DNA of 64,000 bases, taken from Acidobacteriota bacterium (GTDB taxonomy: Bacteria; Acidobacteriota; Terriglobia; Bryobacterales; Bryobacteraceae). The stretch's first letter is position 1, and each line of letters opens with the position of its first letter. The notes below the pieces were generated by a model. It was given only the letters and a program-made list of their open reading frames with translations. It was not told the origin of the DNA and made no database searches. The DNA lies in NCBI GenBank assembly GCA_018268715.1, contig JAFDVZ010000002.1, forward strand, positions 987,632 to 1,051,631, written 5' to 3'. Both the position numbers and the translations under genes were made by a program. This document shows, in pieces, positions 54,831 through 61,756 of this stretch.

Positions 54831-56159
54831 ATGAAACAGACCATGATATGCCCCGTCCCGCATAGAATTCTGGCCACCGCCGTCGCCGCTCTCGCCGTCG
54901 TCAGCGCCTTCGCCGATCTGAACGGATCCTACATCCTCCCCCAGGACCACGCCGCCATCGCCTACAGCACGGCGCCCGTTACGGACCGCGTCGCCGCTAT
55001 CCAGGCCCAGTTGCGGACCGGCAAACTGAAGTTGAAGTACGACGATCGGCACGGCTACCTGGAGCCCTTGCTGAAGGCCTTGAACATCCCCATCGCCTCG
55101 CAGGTGCTGGTGTTTTCGAAGACCAGTTTTCAAGCGCCGCGCATCAGCCCCCGAACGGCCCGCGCCCTGTACTTCTCAAGCGACGTGTACGTCGGCTGGG
55201 TCCCCGGCGGCGACGTGGTGGAGATCGCGGCCATGGACCCGCGCCAGGGCGTCATCTTCTACACGATGGATCAGGACGCCGCCGCGAAGCCCCGCATCGA
55301 CCGTCGCGACGAATGCCTGCAATGCCACGCCTCGGGCGGAACGTTGGGCGTGCCCGGCCTCATCGTGCGTTCGGTATTCGTCGAACGTTCCGGCATGCCC
55401 TTGTTTAACGCGGGCGGCTTCGTCACGGACCATCGCAGCCCGCTCGCCGAACGTTGGGGCGGTTGGTACGTGACGGGAACGCACGGCGCGGCGCGCCACA
55501 TGGGCAACGTGTTCGCCCAGGACCGCGACCACCCGGACCGTCTCGACCGCGAGAGCGGCGCCAACGCAGCCAGCCTGAAGGACCGCATCGACACGGCCAA
55601 CTATCTGGCCCCATCCAGCGACATCGTGGCGCTGATGGTGCTCGAGCATCAGACGCGCATGTTAAACCTGCTGACGCGCGTGGGATGGGAAACGCGTCTG
55701 GCGCTTGCCGACCAGCAGGCGATCAACCGGGCGTTGGGCGAGCCGGCGGACACGCTGGGCGACAGCACGCGCCGCCGCATCGACAACGCCGTGGAGGAGT
55801 TGGTGAAGTACCTGTTATTCGCCGAGGAAGCGCCTCTGGAGTCCCCCATCGCCGGTGCGGCGGACTTCGCTGCGGCGTTTCAATCCCAAGGCCCGCGCGA
55901 CAGGCAGGGCCGGTCGTTGCGCGATCTCGACATGACCACGCGCATGTTCCGCCACCCGTGCAGCTATCTCATCTACTCGGAAGCGTTCGACAGCCTCCCG
56001 CCCGCGGCCCTCGATCGGATCTACCACCGTCTCCACGAAATCCTGACCGGCGCGGATAGGAGCGCGACCTACAAGCGCCTCACCTCCGCCGATCGCAAAG
56101 CCGTGCTGGAGATCCTGCTCGATACAAAGAGGACGCTCCCCGCCGAGTGGCGGAATTAG
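54831..56159 (+). CDS. Exported CxxCH (c-type haem) hypothetical protein
   Basis: 442 residues with a signal peptide (h-region 'ILATAVAALAVVSAFA'). A single haem-binding motif 'ECLQCHASGG' lies at about residue 162-171, and candidate distal ligands (His or Met) follow in 'HGAARHMGNVFAQD'. The rest is not assigned; the flow 'GVIFYTMDQDAAAKPRIDRR' before the haem motif suggests one folded domain. It could be a redox protein of the periplasm. Start at 54831 overlaps the divergent gene; 54843 is an alternative. The 3' end overlaps the convergent vapC stop by 4 nt. Confidence 0.75.
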   Translation: MKQTMICPVPHRILATAVAALAVVSAFADLNGSYILPQDHAAIAYSTAPVTDRVAAIQAQLRTGKLKLKYDDRHGYLEPLLKALNIPIASQVLVFSKTSFQAPRISPRTARALYFSSDVYVGWVPGGDVVEIAAMDPRQGVIFYTMDQDAAAKPRIDRRDECLQCHASGGTLGVPGLIVRSVFVERSGMPLFNAGGFVTDHRSPLAERWGGWYVTGTHGAARHMGNVFAQDRDHPDRLDRESGANAASLKDRIDTANYLAPSSDIVALMVLEHQTRMLNLLTRVGWETRLALADQQAINRALGEPADTLGDSTRRRIDNAVEELVKYLLFAEEAPLESPIAGAADFAAAFQSQGPRDRQGRSLRDLDMTTRMFRHPCSYLIYSEAFDSLPPAALDRIYHRLHEILTGADRSATYKRLTSADRKAVLEILLDTKRTLPAEWRN

Positions 56160-56566
56160 GATCGGCTCGGGTCCACAATCTGGAGCGTGGGGAACAGGCT
56201 CCGGTAGAAGCCCCGATCACGCGACAGCAGCCGTGTCGCATGCATCTGCGCGTGAGCGCCCACCAGAAAGTCCGCCAAAACGCGCGTGCGCTTGCCGCCC
56301 TTCATGCGGTATTGACGCCAGATGCGGCTCGACAGAAACAGCGCCTCGCGGCTCAACGACTGCAGGCGGATCTGAGCGTCGGCCAGGAAACGTTCGCACT
56401 CATCCTGCCGTTCGAAGTGCATCGCGAGTTCGGCGTAGACGATATCGCAGATCACCAGCGATCCCTCCTGCGCCGACTCTTGCAGCGCCTCGGCGGAGGC
56501 GTCGCAGAAATCCTTGTTCGGCAACAGAATATCCAGCAGAATGTTCGTATCGATGGCGGAGATCAT
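56156..56566 (-). CDS. vapC: VapC-family PIN-domain toxin
   Basis: 136-residue PIN ribonuclease, toxin of a type II toxin-antitoxin module. Acidic active-site residues are visible: D6 in 'SAIDTNILLDILL', the glutamate in 'CDIVYAELAMHF' and the aspartates around 'RVLADFLVGAHA' and 'LLSRDRGFY'. Its ATG overlaps the antitoxin stop by 4 nt (ATGA), the usual antitoxin-first arrangement. Its target RNA is unknown. Confidence 0.92.
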   Translation of the reverse strand: MISAIDTNILLDILLPNKDFCDASAEALQESAQEGSLVICDIVYAELAMHFERQDECERFLADAQIRLQSLSREALFLSSRIWRQYRMKGGKRTRVLADFLVGAHAQMHATRLLSRDRGFYRSLFPTLQIVDPSRS

Positions 56567-56793
56567 CGCCCACGCACGTCTTCAATGAAATCGTCGACGG
56601 AGCGGTAACCGAGCTTTGCGAAGCTTCGGGCGCACCGTCCCTTCCACTGAGCCAGATCTAATTTCTGCCCGGACTTTTTCAGAACCAGTTCGCCTTCGAC
56701 GACGCGGAACTCCACTTCCGTACCCGCCACAAGACCGAATTGCTCTCGAATCTCTTTAGGGATCGTAACTTGGCCTCGATCGCCGACAGTCAT
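56563..56793 (-). CDS. vapB: AbrB/MazE-type antitoxin (VapB)
   Basis: 76 residues. The N-terminal swapped-hairpin DNA-binding domain is clear ('VGDRGQVTIPKEIREQFGL', 'GTEVEFRVVEGELVLKK'), and the C-terminal tail ('GYRSVDDFIEDVRGR') would occupy the toxin groove. ATG at 56793 is preferred; a GTG at 56799 is in frame two codons earlier. The start codon lies inside one of two overlapping inverted repeats, fitting autoregulation. Confidence 0.9.
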   Translation of the reverse strand: MTVGDRGQVTIPKEIREQFGLVAGTEVEFRVVEGELVLKKSGQKLDLAQWKGRCARSFAKLGYRSVDDFIEDVRGR

Positions 56794-56820
56794 ACTCACC
56801 AGTATGAATCCCTATTCATA
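56790..56820. promoter_or_regulatory. Tandem inverted repeats, candidate VapB operator
   Basis: Two perfect 7-bp inverted repeats, each with a 4-bp spacer, overlap: TCATACT-CACC-AGTATGA (56790-56807) and TATGAAT-CCCT-ATTCATA (56803-56820). They give three half-sites in alternating orientation with centres 13 bp apart, at the start of the antitoxin gene. AbrB-type antitoxins bind such palindromes with their toxin. Confidence 0.65.
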
Positions 56821-56837
56821 CCGCAGCAAGCCGAGGG

Positions 56838-57398
56838 CTACACCCAATCGCGGAACAGTTCCTTGCGAGGTGCCGCAATCACCGCCCGGCCCACCAGCAT
56901 CCCCTCTTCCGCCGCCACGCGAGCTCCCACCGCCACCGCGGATTCGACGCTCGACACATCGCCGGTCATCACCACAAAGCCCTTCCCGCCGAGCGCCATC
57001 GCTAGGTGAATCTTCAGCAACACCACGTTGGCCGACTTCACCGCCGCATCGGCGACGTCGATGATCGAGGAAGCGGAAAACGTCTCCACCACTCCCAAGG
57101 CTCGAATCTGTTCGGGCATTACATCGACGGCCTGCGCGACCGCTGGAAACACCGAAGGGTGGATCCGCGTGATGACGCGCTTCTCAATCAGCGCGCCCGT
57201 GCACAGCCGGGCGCCGGCCTCCACCGCCGCCTGCGTGGAAGCCACGTCGCCCCCCACTGCGATGAGATACTTCCCCGAGCAGATCGACCGCGCCAGCAGC
57301 ACGTCCACCGAGGCCGCCTTCAACATCGCGTCCAGCGCCAGATAGCCAATCGCGACGCTCGTCACTTCCAACAACCCAATCGAATTCAGATCCGCCAT
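56838..57398 (-). CDS. pduT: BMC-T shell protein, PduT-like (tandem BMC domains, pore cysteine)
   Basis: 186 residues with two BMC domains (about 5-90 and 98-180: 'SIGLLEVTSVAIGYLALDAM' and 'ALGVVETFSASSIIDVADAA'), forming a trimeric pseudohexamer of a microcompartment shell. C40 in 'RSICSGKYLIAVGGDV' aligns with Cys38 of Salmonella PduT ('ICPGKF'), where three copies hold a [4Fe-4S] cluster in the central pore. Its gene follows pduS by 2 nt, matching the known PduS-PduT partnership, so electrons probably leave the compartment through this shell protein. Similarity to PduT runs to the C-terminal 'PRKELFRDWV'. Confidence 0.93.
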   Translation of the reverse strand: MADLNSIGLLEVTSVAIGYLALDAMLKAASVDVLLARSICSGKYLIAVGGDVASTQAAVEAGARLCTGALIEKRVITRIHPSVFPAVAQAVDVMPEQIRALGVVETFSASSIIDVADAAVKSANVVLLKIHLAMALGGKGFVVMTGDVSSVESAVAVGARVAAEEGMLVGRAVIAAPRKELFRDWV

Positions 57399-57400
57399 GT

Positions 57401-58717
57401 TTAAGCCTCGATCACCACCGAACCATCCACGCTGCGCACCACCCCGTCGATGCTCGAATGTATGCGAGCCCCCAACGCGCCCTGCGCCGGCGCCGCCAGC
57501 AGATCGCCCACTCGCACCCGGTCGCCCGGACTCACCACCGCCGCGGCCGGCGCTCCCGCATGCTGCTTCAACGGCACAACCACTCGCGCCGGCGTGAGCG
57601 CCCGCTCATCGAGCGGACCAACGTCGTTGAACTGATCGAGCCCCAGTTTCAGCTTCAGCCGCCGCGTCGGAATCCGCCGGGCCTCGCCCAGCGGGTGCGG
57701 GGTAATGTCCTCGGGCTTACCCACCCAGAACAGCTTCTTCTCGCGCGCGAGCGGCTTCGCCTGCACGCAGACGTTCTTCGGATCCAGGTCTTCCGGACAG
57801 GCGAACATGCTGCACAGGTTGCACTCGCAGCAGTACAGCGTGCCCGCGAGCATAGCGTCCTTCAGGCCCGTGAACCCCAGCGCCTGCATCGCCCGATGCG
57901 GCTCAATCGGATGACCCAGCAGAAACCGCGGACACATCTCCGTGCAAAACCGGCACTGGTCGCAAGCCGACCGTCCGATCCGCTCAATGTGCTTCCAGGT
58001 TCCTTTGTAGCGAGCCACCAACGGGTGATCGAACGGCAGCACCACAATGCCGCCCGTGGTCTTGGTCACCGGTTCGTCCGTGCGGCCCAACCGTGCCATC
58101 ATGACGCCGCCCAGTAGGATTTCGAACTGCGCTGCCGTCGCGCCGCCCGCCGCGGCGATCACCTCGCCGACGCTCATCCCCACCGGAACCCGCAGCGTCA
58201 CCGGATTCGCCACCGCGCCGGCCACCGTTAGGTACTTGTGCGTCACCGGCCGGTCGTTGCCGATATTGATCAGGGTTTCGACGTTCGCCACCACCGCGCC
58301 GACGTCCTTCGGCAGGCCGCCCGGCGGAATCACCTTCCCCGTGACGTCGTGCACCAGGATGAATTCATCGCCGGCCGGATAGCTGTCGCTCAGCGGGAAC
58401 ACGCGAATACCCGCCGGCGCCTGCGCGCCCAGTTCCGCGATGATGTCCTTGTACTTGTTCTTGACGCCGATGACGCCTTCGGCCGCGCCGGTCAGCTCCA
58501 TCGCCGCGCGCAGACCACTGAGCATGGCCCCGGCGTGGTGATGCATCAGTTCCTTGTCTTTGTGCAACAGCGGTTCGCACTCGGCGCCGTTGACGATCAC
58601 CAGCGGAACGCGGGCGTTCAATTTGACGGCGGTGGGGAAGCCCGCGCCGCCCGCGCCGACGATGCCGAGCTCCGCGATGCGGTCGAGAACGGAGGCAGTC
58701 ACGTCAGAGGTCTCCAT
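57401..58717 (-). CDS. pduS: PduS-like flavin/iron-sulfur electron-transfer protein of BMC
   Basis: 438 residues related to PduS and RnfC. An N-terminal flavin/nucleotide loop 'GIVGAGGAGFPTA' at about 18-30, 'VNGAECEPLLHKDKELM', an SLBB-type domain ('VPVGMSVGEVIAAAGG'), and two [4Fe-4S] motifs: C252, C255, C258, C262 ('CDQCRFCTEMCP') and C296/C297, C299, C302, C307 ('CCECNLCSMFACP'). In Pdu compartments it reduces cobalamin or regenerates cofactors; here no B12 enzyme is visible, so general NADH re-oxidation is the more cautious role. ATG at 58717 is 28 nt after the predicted +1; ATG at 58753 lies inside the promoter and is rejected. Confidence 0.92.
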   Translation of the reverse strand: METSDVTASVLDRIAELGIVGAGGAGFPTAVKLNARVPLVIVNGAECEPLLHKDKELMHHHAGAMLSGLRAAMELTGAAEGVIGVKNKYKDIIAELGAQAPAGIRVFPLSDSYPAGDEFILVHDVTGKVIPPGGLPKDVGAVVANVETLINIGNDRPVTHKYLTVAGAVANPVTLRVPVGMSVGEVIAAAGGATAAQFEILLGGVMMARLGRTDEPVTKTTGGIVVLPFDHPLVARYKGTWKHIERIGRSACDQCRFCTEMCPRFLLGHPIEPHRAMQALGFTGLKDAMLAGTLYCCECNLCSMFACPEDLDPKNVCVQAKPLAREKKLFWVGKPEDITPHPLGEARRIPTRRLKLKLGLDQFNDVGPLDERALTPARVVVPLKQHAGAPAAAVVSPGDRVRVGDLLAAPAQGALGARIHSSIDGVVRSVDGSVVIEA

Positions 58718-58732
58718 AATTTCTGCACGACT

Positions 58733-58765
58733 TTGATTGACTCTGACGGACATTATATGTAAACT
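58733..58765 (+). promoter_or_regulatory. Promoter for plus-strand BMC operon
   Basis: Two overlapping options, each with 17-bp spacing: TTGACT (58737-58742) with TAAACT (58760-58765), or TTGATT (58733-58738) with TATGTA (58756-58761). Both place +1 about 10-15 nt before the kinase ATG at 58782, so the leader is short. It overlaps the opposite promoter, so polymerase occupancy at one side may affect the other. Confidence 0.55.
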
Positions 58766-58780
58766 ATCACTTGCCGTCAA
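58752..58780 (-). promoter_or_regulatory. Consensus promoter for pduS-pduT operon
   Basis: Minus-strand TTGACG (58780-58775) and a perfect TATAAT (58757-58752) spaced by 17 bp. Predicted +1 near 58745, leader about 28 nt to the pduS ATG. It interleaves with the plus-strand promoter within the same 64-bp intergenic region. Confidence 0.75.
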
Positions 58781-58781
58781 T

Positions 58782-59918
58782 ATGAAGGTCCTAGTCGCCA
58801 ATATTGGCAGTACATCGTTCAAGTACCGCGTCTTCGAGATGGACGACGAGCAGGTGCTGGGCGAAGGCCGCGTCGAGCGCATCGGGCAGCCCGGCGGGGA
58901 TTGCCCGGACTATGACACGGCCATCCGCCGGTGCCTGGCCACCATCGACTATCCGCTTGACGTCGTGGGCTTTAAAGCCGTGCATGCGGGCCCGCTGAGC
59001 GGCGCCAACCTGGTCGACGATCGGGTTCTCGCGGCCATGGAAGAGTTCAGCTTCCACGCCCCGGCCCACAACCCTCCCTACATCGCCGCAATTCGCGGAT
59101 TTCAGCACGTTTTGCCCTCAGTACCGCTCGCCGCGCTGCTCGAAACGGCCTTTTTCGACCAGGTTCCGGAAGCCGCAACGACATACGCCGTGCCGTACGC
59201 CTGGAAGGAAGAGCTGGGCGTCCGGCGCTACGGATTCCACGGCGCAAGCCATCGCGCAGCGTCCGAAAACGTGCAAAAACTGCTCGAAAAACGCGATTTA
59301 CGACACATTTCGTGCCACTTAGGAGGCAGTTCGAGCCTTGCCGCGGTGCGCAACGGCGTCGCCATCGACTCCAGTTTTGGCATGTCGCCGCAGTCCGGAT
59401 TGCCCCATAACAACCGTACAGGCGACATCGACAGCTTCGCTATCTTGTTCGTAATGAAGCGCTTAGGGCTGGGCGTCGATGAGATGGCCTCCATCCTGGC
59501 GACGAAATCGGGCCTGGCCGGCATGAGCGGCACATCAGGAGACATGCGCGACCTCGAAGAGGCCGCCCAAGCCGGAAACGCGCGCGCAAAGTGCGCGATT
59601 GACATGTTTACGCGCTCGATTCGGCACTATATCGGCGCGTTTTGGCTCGAATTGGGCGGCCTGGACGTGCTTACGTTCTCCGGCGGCATCGGCGAGAACA
59701 GCCGCGCGCTGAGAGCCTCGGTTTGCGCCGGTTTGGGCGGTTTTGGGCTCGAAATCGACCAAAAACGCAACGAAAGCGTACGAGGACAGGGCGTGATTTC
59801 CACCGATCAATCGAAGGTGAAGGTGATCGTCATCCCGGCCGATGAAGAGCGCATTGTCGCCCGGGCCTCGGCGGCGTTGGTTTCAAAGTCAGTCAAGAAC
59901 GGTCAGACTCAGTCATGA
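58782..59918 (+). CDS. ackA: Acetate/propionate kinase-like protein of BMC locus, altered active site
   Basis: 378 residues of the ASKHA acetokinase family, expected to turn acyl-phosphate plus ADP into acid plus ATP. Family motifs: 'VANIGSTSFKYR' (N7), 'HAPAHNPPYIAAI' (H96, N97), 'VRRYGFHGASHRA' (H153), 'NRTGDID' (R212) and 'FSGGIGENS' with its glutamate. Several catalytic positions differ from Methanosarcina acetate kinase by eye: Arg91 to Lys65 ('GFKAVHAG'), Asp148 to Glu121 ('ETAFFDQ') and Asn211 to Gly182 ('CHLGGSSS'). First gene of the plus-strand BMC operon; its stop overlaps the pduL start (ATGA). Confidence 0.85.
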   Translation: MKVLVANIGSTSFKYRVFEMDDEQVLGEGRVERIGQPGGDCPDYDTAIRRCLATIDYPLDVVGFKAVHAGPLSGANLVDDRVLAAMEEFSFHAPAHNPPYIAAIRGFQHVLPSVPLAALLETAFFDQVPEAATTYAVPYAWKEELGVRRYGFHGASHRAASENVQKLLEKRDLRHISCHLGGSSSLAAVRNGVAIDSSFGMSPQSGLPHNNRTGDIDSFAILFVMKRLGLGVDEMASILATKSGLAGMSGTSGDMRDLEEAAQAGNARAKCAIDMFTRSIRHYIGAFWLELGGLDVLTFSGGIGENSRALRASVCAGLGGFGLEIDQKRNESVRGQGVISTDQSKVKVIVIPADEERIVARASAALVSKSVKNGQTQS

Positions 59919-60577
59919 CGTACGGACCTATATCTCGCGCCGATGTCGAGAAGATCGTGCGCCAGGTGGTGCTCGAACAGCTCGGACAGGCCAAGCAGAA
60001 CCCGGCGCCGGTGCTGACGGTGCACGCTTCGGCGCGCCACATGCACGTCAGCCGCGAGGATCTCGATAAACTCTACGGGCCGGGCCACGAGCTCACGCCG
60101 GACCGCCCGCTGTTCCAGGAAGGCAACTACGCCGCCAAGGAAACGGTGACCCTGGTCGGGCCGCGCGGGCGGGTGATCTCGAACCTGCGGATCCTGGGGC
60201 CGATGCGGAAGCAGTCCCAGATCGAGCTCGCGTTTACGGACGCGATCAGCCTGGGTCTCGACATCCCCATACGCATCTCGGGCGACATCAAGGGGACGCC
60301 GGGCGCCGTTGTGATGGGGCCCAAGGGCGTCGTCGAATTGAAGGAAGGCGTGATCCGCGCCGCCATCCACGTACATATGAACCCGGCCGAGGCGGCGCAC
60401 TTCGGCGTGAAGCAGGGCGACATGATGAAGCTCCGCGTCGGCGGAGCGGCGGGGCTGACGTTTGACCGCGTGGCGGTCCGCATCGACCCGACTTCGCGCC
60501 TGAACGTCCACATGGACACCGATGAAGCGAACGCGTGCGGCCTGCATCTGGCCAAGGAACTCGAATTAGTCAAGTAG
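59915..60577 (+). CDS. pduL: Phosphotransacylase PduL (BMC-associated)
   Basis: 220 residues; converts acyl-CoA plus phosphate to acyl-phosphate plus CoA, regenerating CoA inside the compartment. Zinc-site histidines are visible as H42/H44 in 'SARHMHVS', H152/H154 in 'IHVHMN' and H198 in 'LNVHMDTDE'. An amphipathic N-terminal helix ('ISRADVEKIVRQVVLEQLGQ') followed by a linker looks like an encapsulation peptide. The start overlaps the kinase gene by 4 nt, linking the two steps from acyl-CoA to acid. Confidence 0.96.
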   Translation: MTYGPISRADVEKIVRQVVLEQLGQAKQNPAPVLTVHASARHMHVSREDLDKLYGPGHELTPDRPLFQEGNYAAKETVTLVGPRGRVISNLRILGPMRKQSQIELAFTDAISLGLDIPIRISGDIKGTPGAVVMGPKGVVELKEGVIRAAIHVHMNPAEAAHFGVKQGDMMKLRVGGAAGLTFDRVAVRIDPTSRLNVHMDTDEANACGLHLAKELELVK

Positions 60578-60589
60578 GGAGAATCCGCG

Positions 60590-60877
60590 ATGAAACAAGC
60601 GCTCGGAATGATCGAAACGAAAGGACTCGTGGCCCTGTTCGAAGCGGCTGACGCCATGTTGAAGGCGGCGGACGTGGAGTTTGTGGGCTGGGAGACCGTG
60701 GGCAGCGGGCTGGTGACGGCCTTTGTCCAGGGAGATGTGGCGGCCGTGAAAGCGGCCACGGATGTCGGGGCGGCGGCCGCGGCGAAGATCGGCGAGGTGG
60801 CGAGCGTCCAGGTGATCTCGCGGCCCCACGACGAGCTGCCGTCGTTTGTGCAGAAGACCCCGTCGGCGGCGTCCTAA
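60590..60877 (+). CDS. BMC-H hexameric shell protein (copy 1)
   Basis: 95-residue single BMC domain (Pfam 00936 type): '[20 protein letters not shown]', '[20 protein letters not shown]' and '[16 protein letters not shown]'. The pore loop is 'TVGSGL', the common small-residue pore. Forms hexagonal facets of the shell. AGGGAGA lies upstream of the ATG. It resembles copy 3 more than copy 2 and has a short Ala/Ser tail. Confidence 0.96.
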   Translation: MKQALGMIETKGLVALFEAADAMLKAADVEFVGWETVGSGLVTAFVQGDVAAVKAATDVGAAAAAKIGEVASVQVISRPHDELPSFVQKTPSAAS

Positions 60878-60891
60878 AGAGGAACTGAACC

Positions 60892-61161
60892 ATGAATAAA
60901 GCGATCGGTCTGATTGAAACCCGCGGTCTGGTCGGCCTCATCGAGGCGAGCGACGCGATGGTGAAGGCCGCCAGCGTGGACCTGGTGCGCACCGTGCAGA
61001 TCGGCGGCGGCTTTGTCACCGCCATTGTGACGGGCGACGTCGGCAGCGTGAACGCCGCGGTGGCGGCGGGCGCGGCGGCGGCCAAGAACATCGGCGAACT
61101 GGTGTCGTCGCACGTGATCGCGCGGCCGCACGAAGCGCTGATCAAAGTGATGCTGCCCTAA
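60892..61161 (+). CDS. BMC-H hexameric shell protein (copy 2)
   Basis: 89-residue BMC domain with '[20 protein letters not shown]' and '[16 protein letters not shown]'. The pore loop 'QIGGGF' has three glycines and differs from the two other copies, so metabolite selectivity may differ. AGAGGAA ribosome binding site; 14 nt after copy 1. Confidence 0.96.
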   Translation: MNKAIGLIETRGLVGLIEASDAMVKAASVDLVRTVQIGGGFVTAIVTGDVGSVNAAVAAGAAAAKNIGELVSSHVIARPHEALIKVMLP

Positions 61162-61174
61162 AGGAGAACGGACA

Positions 61175-61447
61175 ATGGCGAACCAGGCATTAGGAATGAT
61201 CGAGACCAAGGGCCTTGTCGCGCTGGTGCAGGCCACCGATGCGATGTTGAAGGCCGCCCCGGTTGAATACAAGGGCTGGAAGAAAGTCGGCAGCGGACTG
61301 TGCAGCGTGTTTGTGACCGGCGACGTCGGCGCGGTGCGCGCGGCGGTGGACGCGGGCGCGGCGGCGGCTCGGGCCATCGGCGAAGTGGTCAGCGTGCACG
61401 TGATCGCGCGGCCGCACGACGATCTGTCGCAAGTGCTGCCGAAGTAA
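61175..61447 (+). CDS. BMC-H hexameric shell protein (copy 3)
   Basis: 90-residue BMC domain with '[20 protein letters not shown]' and '[16 protein letters not shown]'. Pore loop 'VGSGLC' carries a cysteine right after it, not present in copies 1 and 2. AAGGAGA ribosome binding site. The closeness to copy 1 suggests tandem duplication. Confidence 0.96.
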   Translation: MANQALGMIETKGLVALVQATDAMLKAAPVEYKGWKKVGSGLCSVFVTGDVGAVRAAVDAGAAAARAIGEVVSVHVIARPHDDLSQVLPK

Positions 61448-61459
61448 AGGCGGCGCGCC

Positions 61460-61756
61460 ATGTTCCTTGCGAAAGTCATCGGAAGCGTCGTTTCGACGCA
61501 GAAGGACCCGCGCTTCAGCGGCATGAAACTGCTGCTGATTCAGCCGTACATCAACAAAGAGGGCGTGCTGGTTACCTCCGGCAGTTCGGTGGTGGCGGTG
61601 GACAGCGTGGGCGCGGGCGCCGGCGAATGCGTGCTGTTCACGCAGGGCAGTTCGGCGCGGCTCACCGATACGACCAAGGACAAGCCGGTGGACGCGGTGA
61701 TTGTAGGGATTGTGGATTCCGTTGAAGTGGACGGAAAACGCGTGGAGAAGCCGTAA
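61460..61756 (+). CDS. BMC-P pentameric vertex protein (EutN/CcmL family, copy 1)
   Basis: 98 residues, pentamer that caps shell vertices. 'MFLAKVIGSVVSTQKDP' and 'AVDSVGAGAGECVLFTQGSS' are the EutN/CcmL signatures, and 'VDAVIVGIVDSVEVDG' the last strand. Its TAA is directly followed by the dehydrogenase ATG. Confidence 0.96.
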   Translation: MFLAKVIGSVVSTQKDPRFSGMKLLLIQPYINKEGVLVTSGSSVVAVDSVGAGAGECVLFTQGSSARLTDTTKDKPVDAVIVGIVDSVEVDGKRVEKP

